64,000 bases of DNA from Dendrocalamus latiflorus (Eukaryota > Streptophyta > Magnoliopsida > Poales > Poaceae): assembly GCA_017311315.1 (NCBI GenBank), contig CM029640.1, positions 31,619,092-31,683,091 of the forward strand. The letters run 5' to 3'. Below, piece by piece: positions 46,301-57,440 of the stretch; within the stretch, counting starts at the first letter, position 1, and the number at the start of each line of letters is the position of its first letter. The notes beneath the pieces are model-generated. The model did not search any database and was not told the DNA's origin. It saw only the letters and a program-made list of their open reading frames with translations. Position numbers and translations under genes: made by a program.

Positions 46301-46930
46301 GTGATAGTCGGGCTCGGTCGGTGAGACTAGCTTACAGGTGAAGTGACAGGGAGTACCATGACCTTGACAGTGCCATGCAGGCTAACAGGAGTTGAGCATG
46401 ACAGACGTGCTCGCGTCGGTCACACGATGCGCTGATTTGTGGCGGCCGCGACAGTCAGCACAAGTGGTTGAGAGGGCACAGGTGAGGCAGTGACTGGCCA
46501 AGGGTGAGGTGACATGTGGCGAAGCTAGCAGCGGCTGGTGTGAACAGCAAAGTCGGTTGCAGTGAGGGCAAAGCAGAGGCAGCTGTGTGGCAGAGGAGCT
46601 ACAGAGAAGCGATGGCAGGTGAGGCAGGGGCGCTGCAGGGAAGGCATGGTGCAGTGTGAATGATGGTGCTAGGTTGCAGCATGAGTGGCGAAGCACAAAC
46701 GCCCGCATGGCCAGGGCTACGAATGACGCCGTCGCTTTCTTGAACTGCGCTAGAGTGGAGGAGGCAGTTTCTTAGAAGACACCGGAGAGAAGGGGAAAGC
46801 AGCTAGCCAAAATGGGGAAGGCGGGAATTCAAAGGAATTTGCCAAATTGGGAAAGAAAACTGAATTCAAAAGATGTTGGGGTTGGCGCTAGCCTGGGCTC
46901 GAGTGACTCTATGTGGCCATCTGTAGGTAC
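43382..46930 (-). repeat. 5' LTR of the gag-only gypsy element
   Basis: The plus-strand start TGTAACACCCCCATTTTTGG at 43382 abuts the primer site. The sequence becomes GC-rich from about 45900 to 46800, where the promoter of the LTR would lie. The block 46686-46802 is repeated at 40242-40356. The right boundary is not resolved; it must lie before about 47000, where sequence matching the leader of the next element begins. That arrangement suggests this element inserted into the element whose extra ORF is at 47248. Confidence 0.55.
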
Positions 46931-47247
46931 AACTTTGCACTTTAGACACTTATGCTAGGCAAGTGGGTTGTTAGCCCATAATAGTTATGTAAAAAAACCA
47001 GTCGAGTAAAATAAACAGCAAAACAATTTTCAATACAAGGCCTAAGTCTGGCCACACATCATCCATATTTAAAAGGTGACATAGCTCAGCACATATGGCC
47101 CTCAGGCTAAACTGAGCTTCACAATTACATACCACACTTAGAGTTCTTAATCACTCATGACTACCGTACTAGTGGACCAACCTAGCTCCCTACTATTACA
47201 GGGGGTTAGTGCTTGCTATCATTATACAATACCTAGCAAGCACCATA

Positions 47248-48087
47248 CTAAACTATATACTCCTCCATGAAACTAGCTCCAGAGCAAGAGGGGCTGTAAT
47301 CCGGTGACTGAGAGCGAGAGCGGCTACCACTAAAGTTCGACGAATCTGTGTAGGAGCGGGAGCGACTGCAGTCATGGCAGGCCTCCCCCAAGCTGATGGC
47401 TGCCCGGGGTCTAGGGGGTCGCACGCTCTTGTGGGGTAGAGCAGAAGCCATGGCTAGGGTGGGGTGGAGCAGAAGCCATGGCAGTGCTGTGGGGGCTAGA
47501 GCGGGATCACGGTGGCAGTTGTGGCCTGCTATAACTCAGCGAGGGCGGTGGCCTTCTCCTTCTCCACCTCCGCAAGTGCTTTCTTGCAGTTGGCTAGCTG
47601 CTCCTAGAGTGTCTCCACCTGGCTATAGCTAGCAAGTAAGAGCTGGCGTAGGTCGGCGATCTCCTCAAGTGCTACAATGTAGGTAGCTCCCATAGCTCTG
47701 GTGAGGTGCATTTGGTGTGTAAGCATCTGGTTGTCCTCCACGACTGGCACAAAAAGTCTCATTGTGGCTGGCCTCTTCCTAGCGGGACAGGTAGTAGAGG
47801 AAGGGAGACTTTAGTAGTGTGGGTACGTGTATGTCGCACAGCCGAGCAGCGGCTAGGTGAGCAGCGTCCTGAAGTGCAGTCGTGGCAGTGCTCCTCTTAT
47901 GCATACTCTAGAAGACATGGGGTGGCTCTCATTCGTCTAGAGCATAAATGAAGACCTCCATGTCCTAGGACTTCCTTGCTCCCTCAGTGGTATTCGCCCC
48001 CCGGTATATGGGCTGGTCCTTATAGCCCAAGTAGTGCAGTAGCTTGCGTAAGATGCTGGTAAATTCCCCCTCTTGCTGTCCAGACAT
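47248..48087 (-). pseudogene. Extra ORF of a second gypsy family, degraded
   Basis: On the minus strand from MSGQQEGEFTSIL (48087) the sequence reads LRKLLHYLGYKDQPIYRG, MEVFIYAL, TTALQDAAHLAAARL, LKSPFLYY and then, after a frameshift, THQMHLTRAMGATYIVALEE and IADLRQLLLAS. Each block aligns in order with the intact ORF at 62378-63424. TAG, TGA and TAG stops and one frameshift are visible. It lies directly inside the primer-site side of the LTR at 48296, as in the intact element. A degraded primer site (TAGTATCAGAAC) sits at about 48280. Confidence 0.82.
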
Positions 48088-48295
48088 CTGTAAGTTAAAA
48101 CACTAGGGTTAGTATCTTTTTCAAAAATACCAAAGAAAGGAGGATGAGACCAGATCTAGGAAGGGTAAGAAAGGAAGTAATACGCTATATTTTTAGAAAT
48201 TCCTTTTTATTAATTGCACAATTTTAGTCCTAGGGCCCTATCTAGTAGCCATCCTTAGGTCTTTACCCTACAGTCATATGTTCTGATACTAGCTC

Positions 48296-51200
48296 TGTCG
48301 GACTCGAATTTTTCAACCCAGAATCCTCTGTGAATTACTACACTATTCCCTGGATAAGTAGATAATACTCATAGGTACATTGCTCCATCAAGTCATACAT
48401 CACATGAAACATACTAAATCATAATATTGCATATCTGAGTTAAAATACACCACGTCGGGTGACAGTTTACACAAGGGCCTATCAGGCCAAATATTTACAC
48501 TACAAAAGACAACAGCAGAAGCATAAGCAAAAGTAATACCGTTATCCACAGACAAGTGACTGAGGGGTAAATGTGTGCAACATATATTATCTAGACCTAG
48601 ATAATATATGTGGACACAATCTCCATTAAGTTTACTTATCTAGAAATTGAACTCGCGAATGTCATCCTAATTTTTTTCGTTGGCTCCTCCACCCGAGGCA
48701 GGGGTGTCCTCATAGGCATAGTGGTCTTGAGTCCCTGTTTCCGATTTTGATAATGCGAGGGTGAGCACAAATCTACCGTGCTCCGTGAGCCAATACGTAG
48801 GATGCAATAAATAACATGCACGGCTTATCAAGGAAAGGCTCGGGTTATTTTATTCACCATTAATTGCTTTTCAAATAGGTTACTTAGAAATTTCCTAAGA
48901 CCTAACAGTTTTTTAACTAAAACAGAATTTTTATCAATGTATGAAAAGAGTGCAATAATAATAGCGATCCAGATCCCATCCACCGTTACATGGTTTCTAC
49001 ACCATATGCTAACTTTTCAGCGTTATCATTGCTTACCTTATCACTGAGACGACACCTAGGGCAACACAAATCAGAGCCTTTCTCTGCCCATCACTTTTGC
49101 ATTTACACCCACAAAGTTTTTGAAATAGAAATATATCTAGTTAAGTTCCCATGTACGCCCTTGACCGTGGGCACAGTTATTCGAATAGTTTTTCACTCTG
49201 CAAAGTTTGTACACTTTACCCACAAGAGACAATCCGCTCGTTGCTCCACACGATTCCTTAGTCATGCGGTTGAGTAGATCATCACAGTAACTTTTTGAAA
49301 TACTTCGCCCCTTCCATCATCTCACCCATATGGGCTTGTCCCACTTGCGGCGTGTCCCATAAGTTATGTGGGATGTTCTACCCCATGCAACTAGCAGCTA
49401 GACTACCCACACTGACTAGCTCACCTCGATAAACGTCATCCTCAACGAGTGTCCCATTCAAGTCGTCACATAGACAGCCGCTTGCACTACCTCACCTCCT
49501 CCACCGATGAGATAACTTTCAGGGTCCAGTAAATCTACTAAGCCAAGTTGTAATTTACAGACTTGTGGTTGTATTTATCTTACATAGGAGGTCATGACAA
49601 GATTCAGTCCTTGGGGTTATCTGGATGGTTCTACCACTAACCACACTCTCGTGCACCACTGCACCGCACCCCTGAACCATCTGCCTAGATATTTAAGCAA
49701 GTTGGGGTTTTTAAGAGCATTGAATAACCATATCAAAAATATGCCAGTCATTTCCACCATAACTTTCCCATTAAGTTTCTCATGATTAAAAGTGATGCAA
49801 GGGGCATTTTGGTGCCCCCGAGAATCTAAGTGATTCTAAGCAATGACGCATAATTACGGACTTACTTTTGAAAGTTTCAACATTATAATTTTTTTAGCTT
49901 GGGTGACAAGGCTCAAGTACTCAAATGTTCTCAAGGAGGTGTAATGCTAACAAGATAAATAAAGGGGCATATAACTAGAATCTTAAAACAACGTATATTT
50001 GCACATGAAATAACAGCATGTACTTTGATAATTTAAAACGGAATTAATTTGCAGAAAATGTAGGTTCAACATGATCAAAGTATTAACTTGCCTTGGTTAC
50101 AGTTGACTTGGTCTTGGTCGTCGAGAGTTGTTTCAGCCTCGACCTCTTCCTCTTGGTCCTCGTACACTATTTTTACGTTGCACAAAAAATTGGATAAAAA
50201 TTTGTAAACCAAAACAATTCTCACAAAAAATTCAATTGAACTAAAAAATTCATGATTTCAGTTCCATTGGATATATATTGATTTTAGATGAATTTAGAAA
50301 TTTGTTTCACTCAATTTGGAGTTAACATGAATAAGTTATGTCTTTTTGAAGTTCTCAGTTTGAATAAATCCGAAAAATAATTAGAATCTGACAGGTGGGG
50401 CCCACAGCAGATTTTTAATTTTTCTTTTATTTTTATTTTCTCTCCTCTGTACCTATGACAGGTAGGGCCAGTGACTATTTAATTAAAAGGGTAGGGTCCA
50501 CAGGTCAGTGAGTAATTGTTTTAACTACTCATCATTAGCATTAATTAATCATCATTAACATTAATTATATGTCTTAACCGTAATTAATCATTTAGCTACA
50601 TCGGCTTCTTCCTCCTGCCGATGCACGGTGAGCTCGCCACTGGCGGAGGAAGCGGCAGTCGGACATGAGCATCCGCAAAATGAGTTACTCATGCCCGCGC
50701 CTACCCGTAGGCGAAGCCTCGCTGGCCAATTTGGCCGGGGCGTCGGCCGGCGGCTCCTGTGGGTGGTGGCAAAATAGGGGAAGGGCGGGCGCCGCGATGT
50801 ACGGCACTGGAGTCCGATTGCGCGCTGGGGGAGCATGTTGGCGAGGTTAGGAGGATACCTCGGGGGTTGGCGCAACGCGAGTGGCGGTGGTGGTCCGGTG
50901 GCATGAGGCGGTGTCGGGCGGTGGTGGTGCATGGTGTCGGCGAAGTACAAGCGGGGGGGAGCGTAGTTGAGGATGGGGATGGCAATGTGGTGCTCTGAGG
51001 AAGCTTCGGTAGCGCGGAATCGACTCGGTGAAGCTCCCAATTGGTGGATTTCCCCCGCCAGCCGGTGTTGGGAAAGAAAGCGCCGCCGGTTGCTTGGGAT
51101 GGGATGTAGAGCAGAGTGTGGCGGTGTTACTGGAAGCTCGAGCATGGATTTATAGCCGCGGAAAAGGGCGGGCGACGTGGGATGGTTGGTCGGTCTCGAC

Positions 51201-51788
51201 GGCGGCGTGGCTATAGAGCTCAGGCGACAGGATGGGGTGGCCAGGCGTGACGGTGGCGAGTAGGTGCGACGTGCACGGGGCAGGGCCATGGTCCTGGCGG
51301 CACTATTGCATCCTATGGCTGACCCAAGTGTGTTGCGTCGTCCTTCTGCAGAGCGATGGGGAGGACGGGATGGCAGGATGCGACAACGACCATGCGATGA
51401 CGGGGGAGCAGGACTACGACGAAACGGGGGTGGGTCCCGGTGATGTGAGCACGGAGGCATGCCGGCAATCGGTGGTCATAAGGTGGCGTGGCGGGGAGAG
51501 GGCTACCGTGGTGGCCCAGCGAGGTGGCACTTCGACCTTGGTCGAGTTTGAGCGAGGGAGCGAGGAGGAAAGAAGGTGGGTGGCCTAGGCTGGTTCGGGC
51601 TAGGCCGAAAACGGTTTCTCTCTTTTTTATATATACACACCTCTTTACATGTATATTTATAAATATTTTTATTTATTTACTTACTTATTTATTTATATCT
51701 ATTTCTTTATTACTAGCATTATCATTGTATTTAGTTATTTATTTATTATTATGGTATATATTTATCTATACATATTTATTCACCCCCC

Positions 51789-51865
<77 letters not shown>

Positions 51866-52160
51866 GGCCCAAAGCAAAATTTCAAATTTTGATTCAAATT
51901 ATACCCTTCCTCTTTTCCTACTCTCCTACCTTAATTGATGGATCATCTTTCCAGATTTGATTTCAAAGTATAAATTTCTATTGTTTTTTACATTTCCTTA
52001 ATGATTTTCTATCAGTTTTATTTTTATGATTTTCTTCAATTGTTGGAATCTCAACCTAAATCCAACGAAAATCCATTAAAATCCAAATGTCGAGAAGATA
52101 TATTTCAAAATATTTCAAAAGCTACACATTTCCCAGAATTCAATTTTTTAAGATGTTACA
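48296..52160 (-). repeat. 5' LTR of a second Tekay/Del-like gypsy family
   Basis: The plus-strand left end TGTCGGACTCG matches the other family's TGTCGGACCCC, and the right end AGATGTTACA gives an element start of TGTAACATC. The length of 3,865 bp is close to the 3,944-bp solo LTR at 52945. Shared blocks such as GTACACTTTACCCACAAGAG and GCTCGTTGCTCCACACGATT occur in the same order in both. GC-rich sequence at 50590-51580, with open frames that composition explains, matches the promoter side. A TTA microsatellite lies near the right end. Confidence 0.75.
51790..51866. repeat. (TTA)n microsatellite
   Basis: About 25 uninterrupted TTA units within the LTR at 48296-52160. Length is likely to vary between individuals. 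Confidence 0.97.
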
Positions 52161-52939
52161 AAATATGAATACAAACATTTTTAATACAGATTTTGTTTAT
52201 TATATTCATATTTTCTCAGATATGAATATCAGATCAAACGGATTATCCGACTGTTTTCTACGCCTAGCCATGAGGCCCATATGCTACATGCCTGGCAAGC
52301 CGGGTGGCATGACAGCTTCTAGTTCGGGCGGCCCGGCATGGCACGCGAGTTCGCCGTTTTGGTAGGTTGTTTACTCATGCACGGTGATGCACCATTGGCT
52401 GGACTGGTCAACACCCATAAGTTTTTTCCCCAAACACTCAGATTTTAGAGAAATTAATTTTAAATTCTATTGATTTTCAATCAAAAGTTTTAATTTCCAA
52501 CTCTATAGTGTTCAAATCTTTAAAAGGAATATTGTACTAAGGAATATGACAGTTGTGAATAGAATGCGGTGTGGTGTTGTGTTTTGATTGTGCTACATTA
52601 GAGGACTGTCGAGCATTTTATAGTTGTCTTGGGAGAATTTTTGAAGGTGCACGTGTGCACACTAGCTTGCAGGGTGACTGCACATGCCACTAAGCGCACA
52701 AGGCTTTAATTGTATTAATTTCTAAAAATTATATTTCTATAGTAAATGAGAGTCTTTTTAAAGCGAAATCTACTAGTCAATTATAATAAATACTGTAATG
52801 ATTTCGTTTATATTGATCAAAATCGTACATAAGTATCTCTCTACGAGTTATTATTATTTATCAACTACAATAAAAAACTATAAACTAAAAACAGTATAAA
52901 CACTCTCTAAATGTTTGGTTTTTTCAATCACATATGGCA
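52161..52939. other. Sequence between two gypsy LTRs
   Basis: No gene recognised. It has a GC-rich patch near 52260-52400 within AT-rich sequence. AAATA directly after 52160 would be the target copy of the LTR to the left. Its composition fits host intergenic DNA, but decayed repeat sequence is possible. Confidence 0.35.
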
Positions 52940-52944
52940 ATACG

Positions 52945-55900
52945 TGTCGGACCCCGGGTTTGAACCAACCCAGAACCCCCTGTGATTTCACCTCACTATT
53001 CCCTGGATCAGTAGATAGTGCTCGCAGATACAATGCTGATTCATTTCATACACGGTACTGACCATATTATTACAATAACAGAGTGCACAGGTCCCATATA
53101 AGGACAAGTATTACAAAAGGGGCCTCCAGGCCACATAAGTTCAGTGTACCATTGCATTATTGACGGAAGCAAAAGGGAGGGGCTCATCTCCCCACAGGCA
53201 AGCGACCGGGATAACCTAGGTGTGCTTAATATTGCCCAGAGGACCTGGTTAATGCTAAGGACACCTTCCAATTAGATTGGTCGGCCAGACTGTCAGGGGA
53301 GAATAGATTCTAGCCTAACTACCACCATCTTCCTGTCCTTCGCCCTCTTGATCCTGGTAGTACTCGTATTGGTCTTGATTGGCAAACTCTGGGGAAAGGG
53401 AGGGAGAGCGAGGTGAGCACACACAACCGTGCTCCACGAGCCAACATTCACAGAATGCATGTAATTATATGCAAAGCTTGACAAAGAGGGCTCGGGTTTA
53501 TTTATTTGCGAAGAGCGACAGTTGTAAGTACTATAAGTACAAACCCTATGACTTAGCATTTTAACAAAGCGAGTTTTTCAGAATTTGAGTGATGCAATAA
53601 GTATTTAGTGGTATCGGCTACATCCACTGATGCTAAAAATTTTGGATTTACTAGTCCGAATCAACACTGGAGTACTTCCCTCCAGGAAAATTTAAAGGTT
53701 GGAGTACTTCCCTCCAATTTGTTTTTCTTTCCCGCCCACAAGAGTTTTAGAAATAGAACTAACTCAAGGAAGTTTCCATGTCCGCCCTTGACCGTGGGCA
53801 CGGCTATTCGAATAGTTTATTCTCTGCAGAGATCGTACACTTTACCCACAAGAGACAACCCGCTCGTTGCTCCACACGATTCCGTAGTCGTGCGGTTGAG
53901 TAGATCATCACAATAGCTTTTCGAAATACCTAGCCCCTTTCGTCATCTCACCTTATGAGCTGCTCCCACTGGCGGTGGGTCCCGTACTTTGCACGGGATG
54001 TCACCATGGAAACTAGCGCCTTCGGACTCCACTCTCCATAACGCTAGCACGGCTGGAGACGTCACCCTCCTCTCGGTGTCCCTTTAGGCCCTCCTTTGCC
54101 CTTACAGCACTCCTTTCCACTACCGGTGAGATGAGTTTCGGGGGTTCGATAGATTTACTTAGCTAAGTTGTAGTTTGCAGACTCGCGATTGTATTGTAGT
54201 ACACGGAGATGCCATCACAGGATTAAGTCCTTAATGTGTTCGGGCGGTTCGAACCACAATCCAATGTGCTACTTCCACACCCACCACTCTTACCGTCCGC
54301 CCAAACAGATATAGCAAGTTTTGAGGGTTTCGAGAAGTCTAAAATAAGTTGTCACAAAATATCCAGCCACGTACATCCCGTGACTAGCCCAAAACTAGTG
54401 TTCAAGTTTTTGGAAGCTATGATTAGGGCAGGTAATGCCCTAGACTGGACAGAACACGTATGGCATTTAATTTAGACATATACCTATTTAGAATAGTAGC
54501 AGTAATACCTACGGCGACAAGGTATATGGGCTATCAAAACTCAAGGAGGGTATAGCTATATACATTTTTAGATCTTCAAGTGGGAGGTAACTACCTTATA
54601 GTTCACATACTTTGTACATGAAATAACGCATGCAGTTTGACTATTTTTAAACAAAGATAATTTGCAAGAAAACATAGGAGCAGAATGATCAAGAATGTTG
54701 ACTCGCCTGGGTCTAAAGGTAGAGGGTCTTGCTGGTCTTGAGGTAGATCGCTATGCTGCACCGGTGCGACTTCAAATTCTACCCGAATGAAGCAAACCGA
54801 CAAAGCAGAAAACAGACATGGAGAACAAATAAGAATAAAATAACAAGAAAATGAGCTCAAAAATAAACCAAACCAAAACCAAAAGAAAGAGCTTGAATTT
54901 AGAAAAATTTAGAAACAAGTTTCACCCAAATCGGAGCTACGACGAGAGAGAACGAGTGGTTTGAATCCTCATTCCCGGGAAAAATCCCAAAAATGAAAAA
55001 GGAGAGAGAGAGATCACTCTCTGACAAGTGGGTCCCGCGGGTTTTTATTTTATTTTCCGAATAATCTTTATTTGGGGAGATACAGTGGATGACATGTGGG
55101 GTCCACGGTTGAATTAAATACTACTTTTCTGAAAGTGGGCCAGAGACCGACATGTGGGCCTAGGTACTGTGCAAGGTCCCACCGGACAGTGACTTAAGCC
55201 TTTATTCTGGTGTTTAACAGTTTTGTTTTAAACGGAGGGCCCAAGCGTCAGTCTAACTGGGGAGGGTTTAAACCTACTCGGGCCCGCTGTCAGCGAGGTT
55301 ACTAGCTCCATAACCATCGGAGGTTAACGGTTAAACAAGGGACTAAACGCGCAGGAGCAGAGCTCGACCGGCCGGCCGTCGGCGAGACCCGTCAGCGGTG
55401 AGGGAGGCCACGGCCGCGCAGGAAGATGGCCAAAACGGACCGCCCGGCCTTGTGCGCACCCGACTGTGGGGCGAATCGGCCCGAGGTAAATCGGAGAGGC
55501 GCCGGCGGCGAGCCCAGCGGCGGCGGAGCCAGGGGGTTGGCCGCGGCGGCGACTCCGGCAATGGGAGGTCAATTAAACGAGGAGGGAGCTTCTAGAGACG
55601 ATTTGAAACTCACCGGGGAGGAGAGTGGGGCTCGGGAAGCGGTGGAGGCGGCTGGCGTCGGCGAGCTCCGAAGGTGGTGGGGGTCGACCGGTGCCGGAGA
55701 AGACGAGTGGGGGAAGCTCCAAATTGGTGGTGCCGTTGGCTTCACGGGGTGGCGAGGACGCTCCGGCTACGAGGAATCGGCCGGGGATCCCTCGAATCGG
55801 CGGCGACGAGGGACGGCCGGAACTGGGGAAGAACGAGCGCCGGCGAGCTGCGAGTGGGGGAGAAACCGATTAAACGTGTGGGGAGGTTCTCGGGGGTGAG

Positions 55901-56888
55901 AGGAAGTAGAGGAGTAGGGCAGTGCCGGCCGAGGGGCGTCGGGGTGAGCTGGCGGTGGTGGTGGCCCGAAGAGCTGCCGCCGGCGGCGATTTTTTTGTGG
56001 CGAAGAACGGTGGGTGAATGGGGGGGAGACTATTGGTCACTTGGCGGGTTTTTATAGCGGCGAAAAGGGCCGGTGCAGGTATGGGTGCGTAGCTCCCGTT
56101 TCTGTGGTGTACCTGAGGAGAAGCGAGGCGTGACGGGGCTAGGCGCGCTAGGGTGGACGGCCGGCATGGGCGAGGTACCGCGCTCTTACGGCCGCACAGA
56201 GGAGGCATGGCGCGCGGGTATGGGCGGTGCTGTTCGGCGGCTACGACTCGGGTACGGCGGTGCGTCGGTGCGGCCACGGGGTGGTGCGGACGGCGAGCAA
56301 CAACGCCGGGGAGGCGAGGAAGGACGTGGCTCCACTGCCGCCCATTGAATGCGACGGCGACGGCAATGTCGGGGTTGGCGAGCGGCGACGTGGCCAGGAC
56401 GACAAAACCGGGGGCGGCTCCATCGGGCTGCCAAGGCGACGAGCGGGGAGCCGGCGCGTGGAGCACCTACGGTGAGGGGGCCGGGAGCCTAGGCCGACGG
56501 GGACGCCGGGAAGCACGGCGGCGTTGCCATGGGGCGCGCGTGTGGAGAACCCGGGGGCGGGCCGCTGCTTTTGGGTCCAGCGAGGGCGCGCGCAGAGCGG
56601 AGAGAGGAGCGCGGGGCGCTGTGGGAAGAAGAAGGGAGGAGGAGAGGCGCGGTGCTAGGCCGAGTGGAGCCCAGAAGGGGACGGGGGAAAGGAGCAGGCT
56701 GGGCCGCGAGGAGAGAAAACCGGGCCGCGCGGGGAAAAGAAAAAAAAGGCTGACCCACCCGGGAAAATAAAAGGGGAGGAGGATTTTTGGGAGAAATAAG
56801 ATTTGAATTTGAAATTTTTGAGCTAGTTTTTAGCAAACCACATCAAAAACAAGGCAGGAACACAACTTCAAAAATGGGGGGTGTCACA
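52945..56888 (-). repeat. Solo LTR, about 3.9 kb, Tekay/Del-like gypsy
   Basis: The plus-strand ends TGTCGGACCCC and GGTGTCACA are the TG...CA termini of the family at 57278-64000. The 5-bp duplication ATACG flanks it (52940-52944 and 56889-56893). The first 376 bases match the 5' LTR start at 63625 with only about five differences. No internal sequence adjoins it, so it is a solo LTR left by recombination between the two LTRs of one element. The GC-rich segment 55330-56700 has many chance open frames and is the promoter side; TTTATAG at 56050-56056 on the plus strand is part of it. Confidence 0.92.
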
Positions 56889-56893
56889 ATACG

Positions 56894-57277
56894 TATGCGT
56901 TGAGGATGCTCATGACCCAACCCAATCGCACTCGTGCCGCTTTCCTGTCCTCTCGTCCGGCACGTGGAGTGTCTGAAAAACAAAAATTGTCAGAGACGCC
57001 ACCAATGAACTAGTGCAAAAAAGTCACCAGTATCGTCGGTGTTGTATCCTTAAGAAAACAACATGACCAGTACTCATGACTACCGCATATTAATTGATAC
57101 TTTGGTAGCGTATCGTTGTGCACTGCTAATCAAACACAACTATCGTACGTACAGAGATGGCCACACTCAACAGTGGCACATCCGCACAGCGTGTCAGGCA
57201 CACTGCTATTGGTTTCAGGCCTGCAGCGTGTTCTGAGAACAAGCTGCTCTCTGTGTGACCCCTTCAGAATTTTTTTT
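56894..57277. other. Host spacer between solo LTR and truncated LTR
   Basis: Unique-looking sequence with no gene, starting with the second target copy of the solo LTR and ending in a T-rich run next to the LTR fragment at 57278. It shows no similarity to the LTR, which supports treating the two LTR pieces as separate insertions. Confidence 0.5.
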
Positions 57278-57397
57278 AAAAGGGGAGGAGGATTTTTGGG
57301 AGAAGTAAGATTTGAATTTGAAATTTTTGAGCTAGTTTTTAGCAAAACACATCAAAAACAAGGCAGGAACACAACTTCAAAAATGGTGGGTGTCACA
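57278..57397 (-). repeat. Truncated 3' LTR of the gypsy element
   Basis: About 120 bp matching 56763-56888 of the solo LTR (TGTGACACCCACC start on the minus strand, then AAAATTTCAAATTCAAATC). The homology stops at an AAAAGGGG/T-run junction near 57278, where unrelated sequence follows. A deletion after insertion is the simplest cause. Confidence 0.88.
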
Positions 57398-57440
57398 GAC
57401 CCCACCCCCCTTAAATGGAGTCTCGACCCTGAGATTCGGA

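Noticed and set aside
50588..51460. 290-residue open frame on the minus strand
   Set aside because: It lies in the GC-rich part of a gypsy LTR, has low-complexity Pro/Arg/Ser content and equal-sized frames on the other strand.
55324..56836. Several 150-200-residue open frames
   Set aside because: All lie in the GC-rich promoter side of the solo LTR, overlap on both strands and show no domain.
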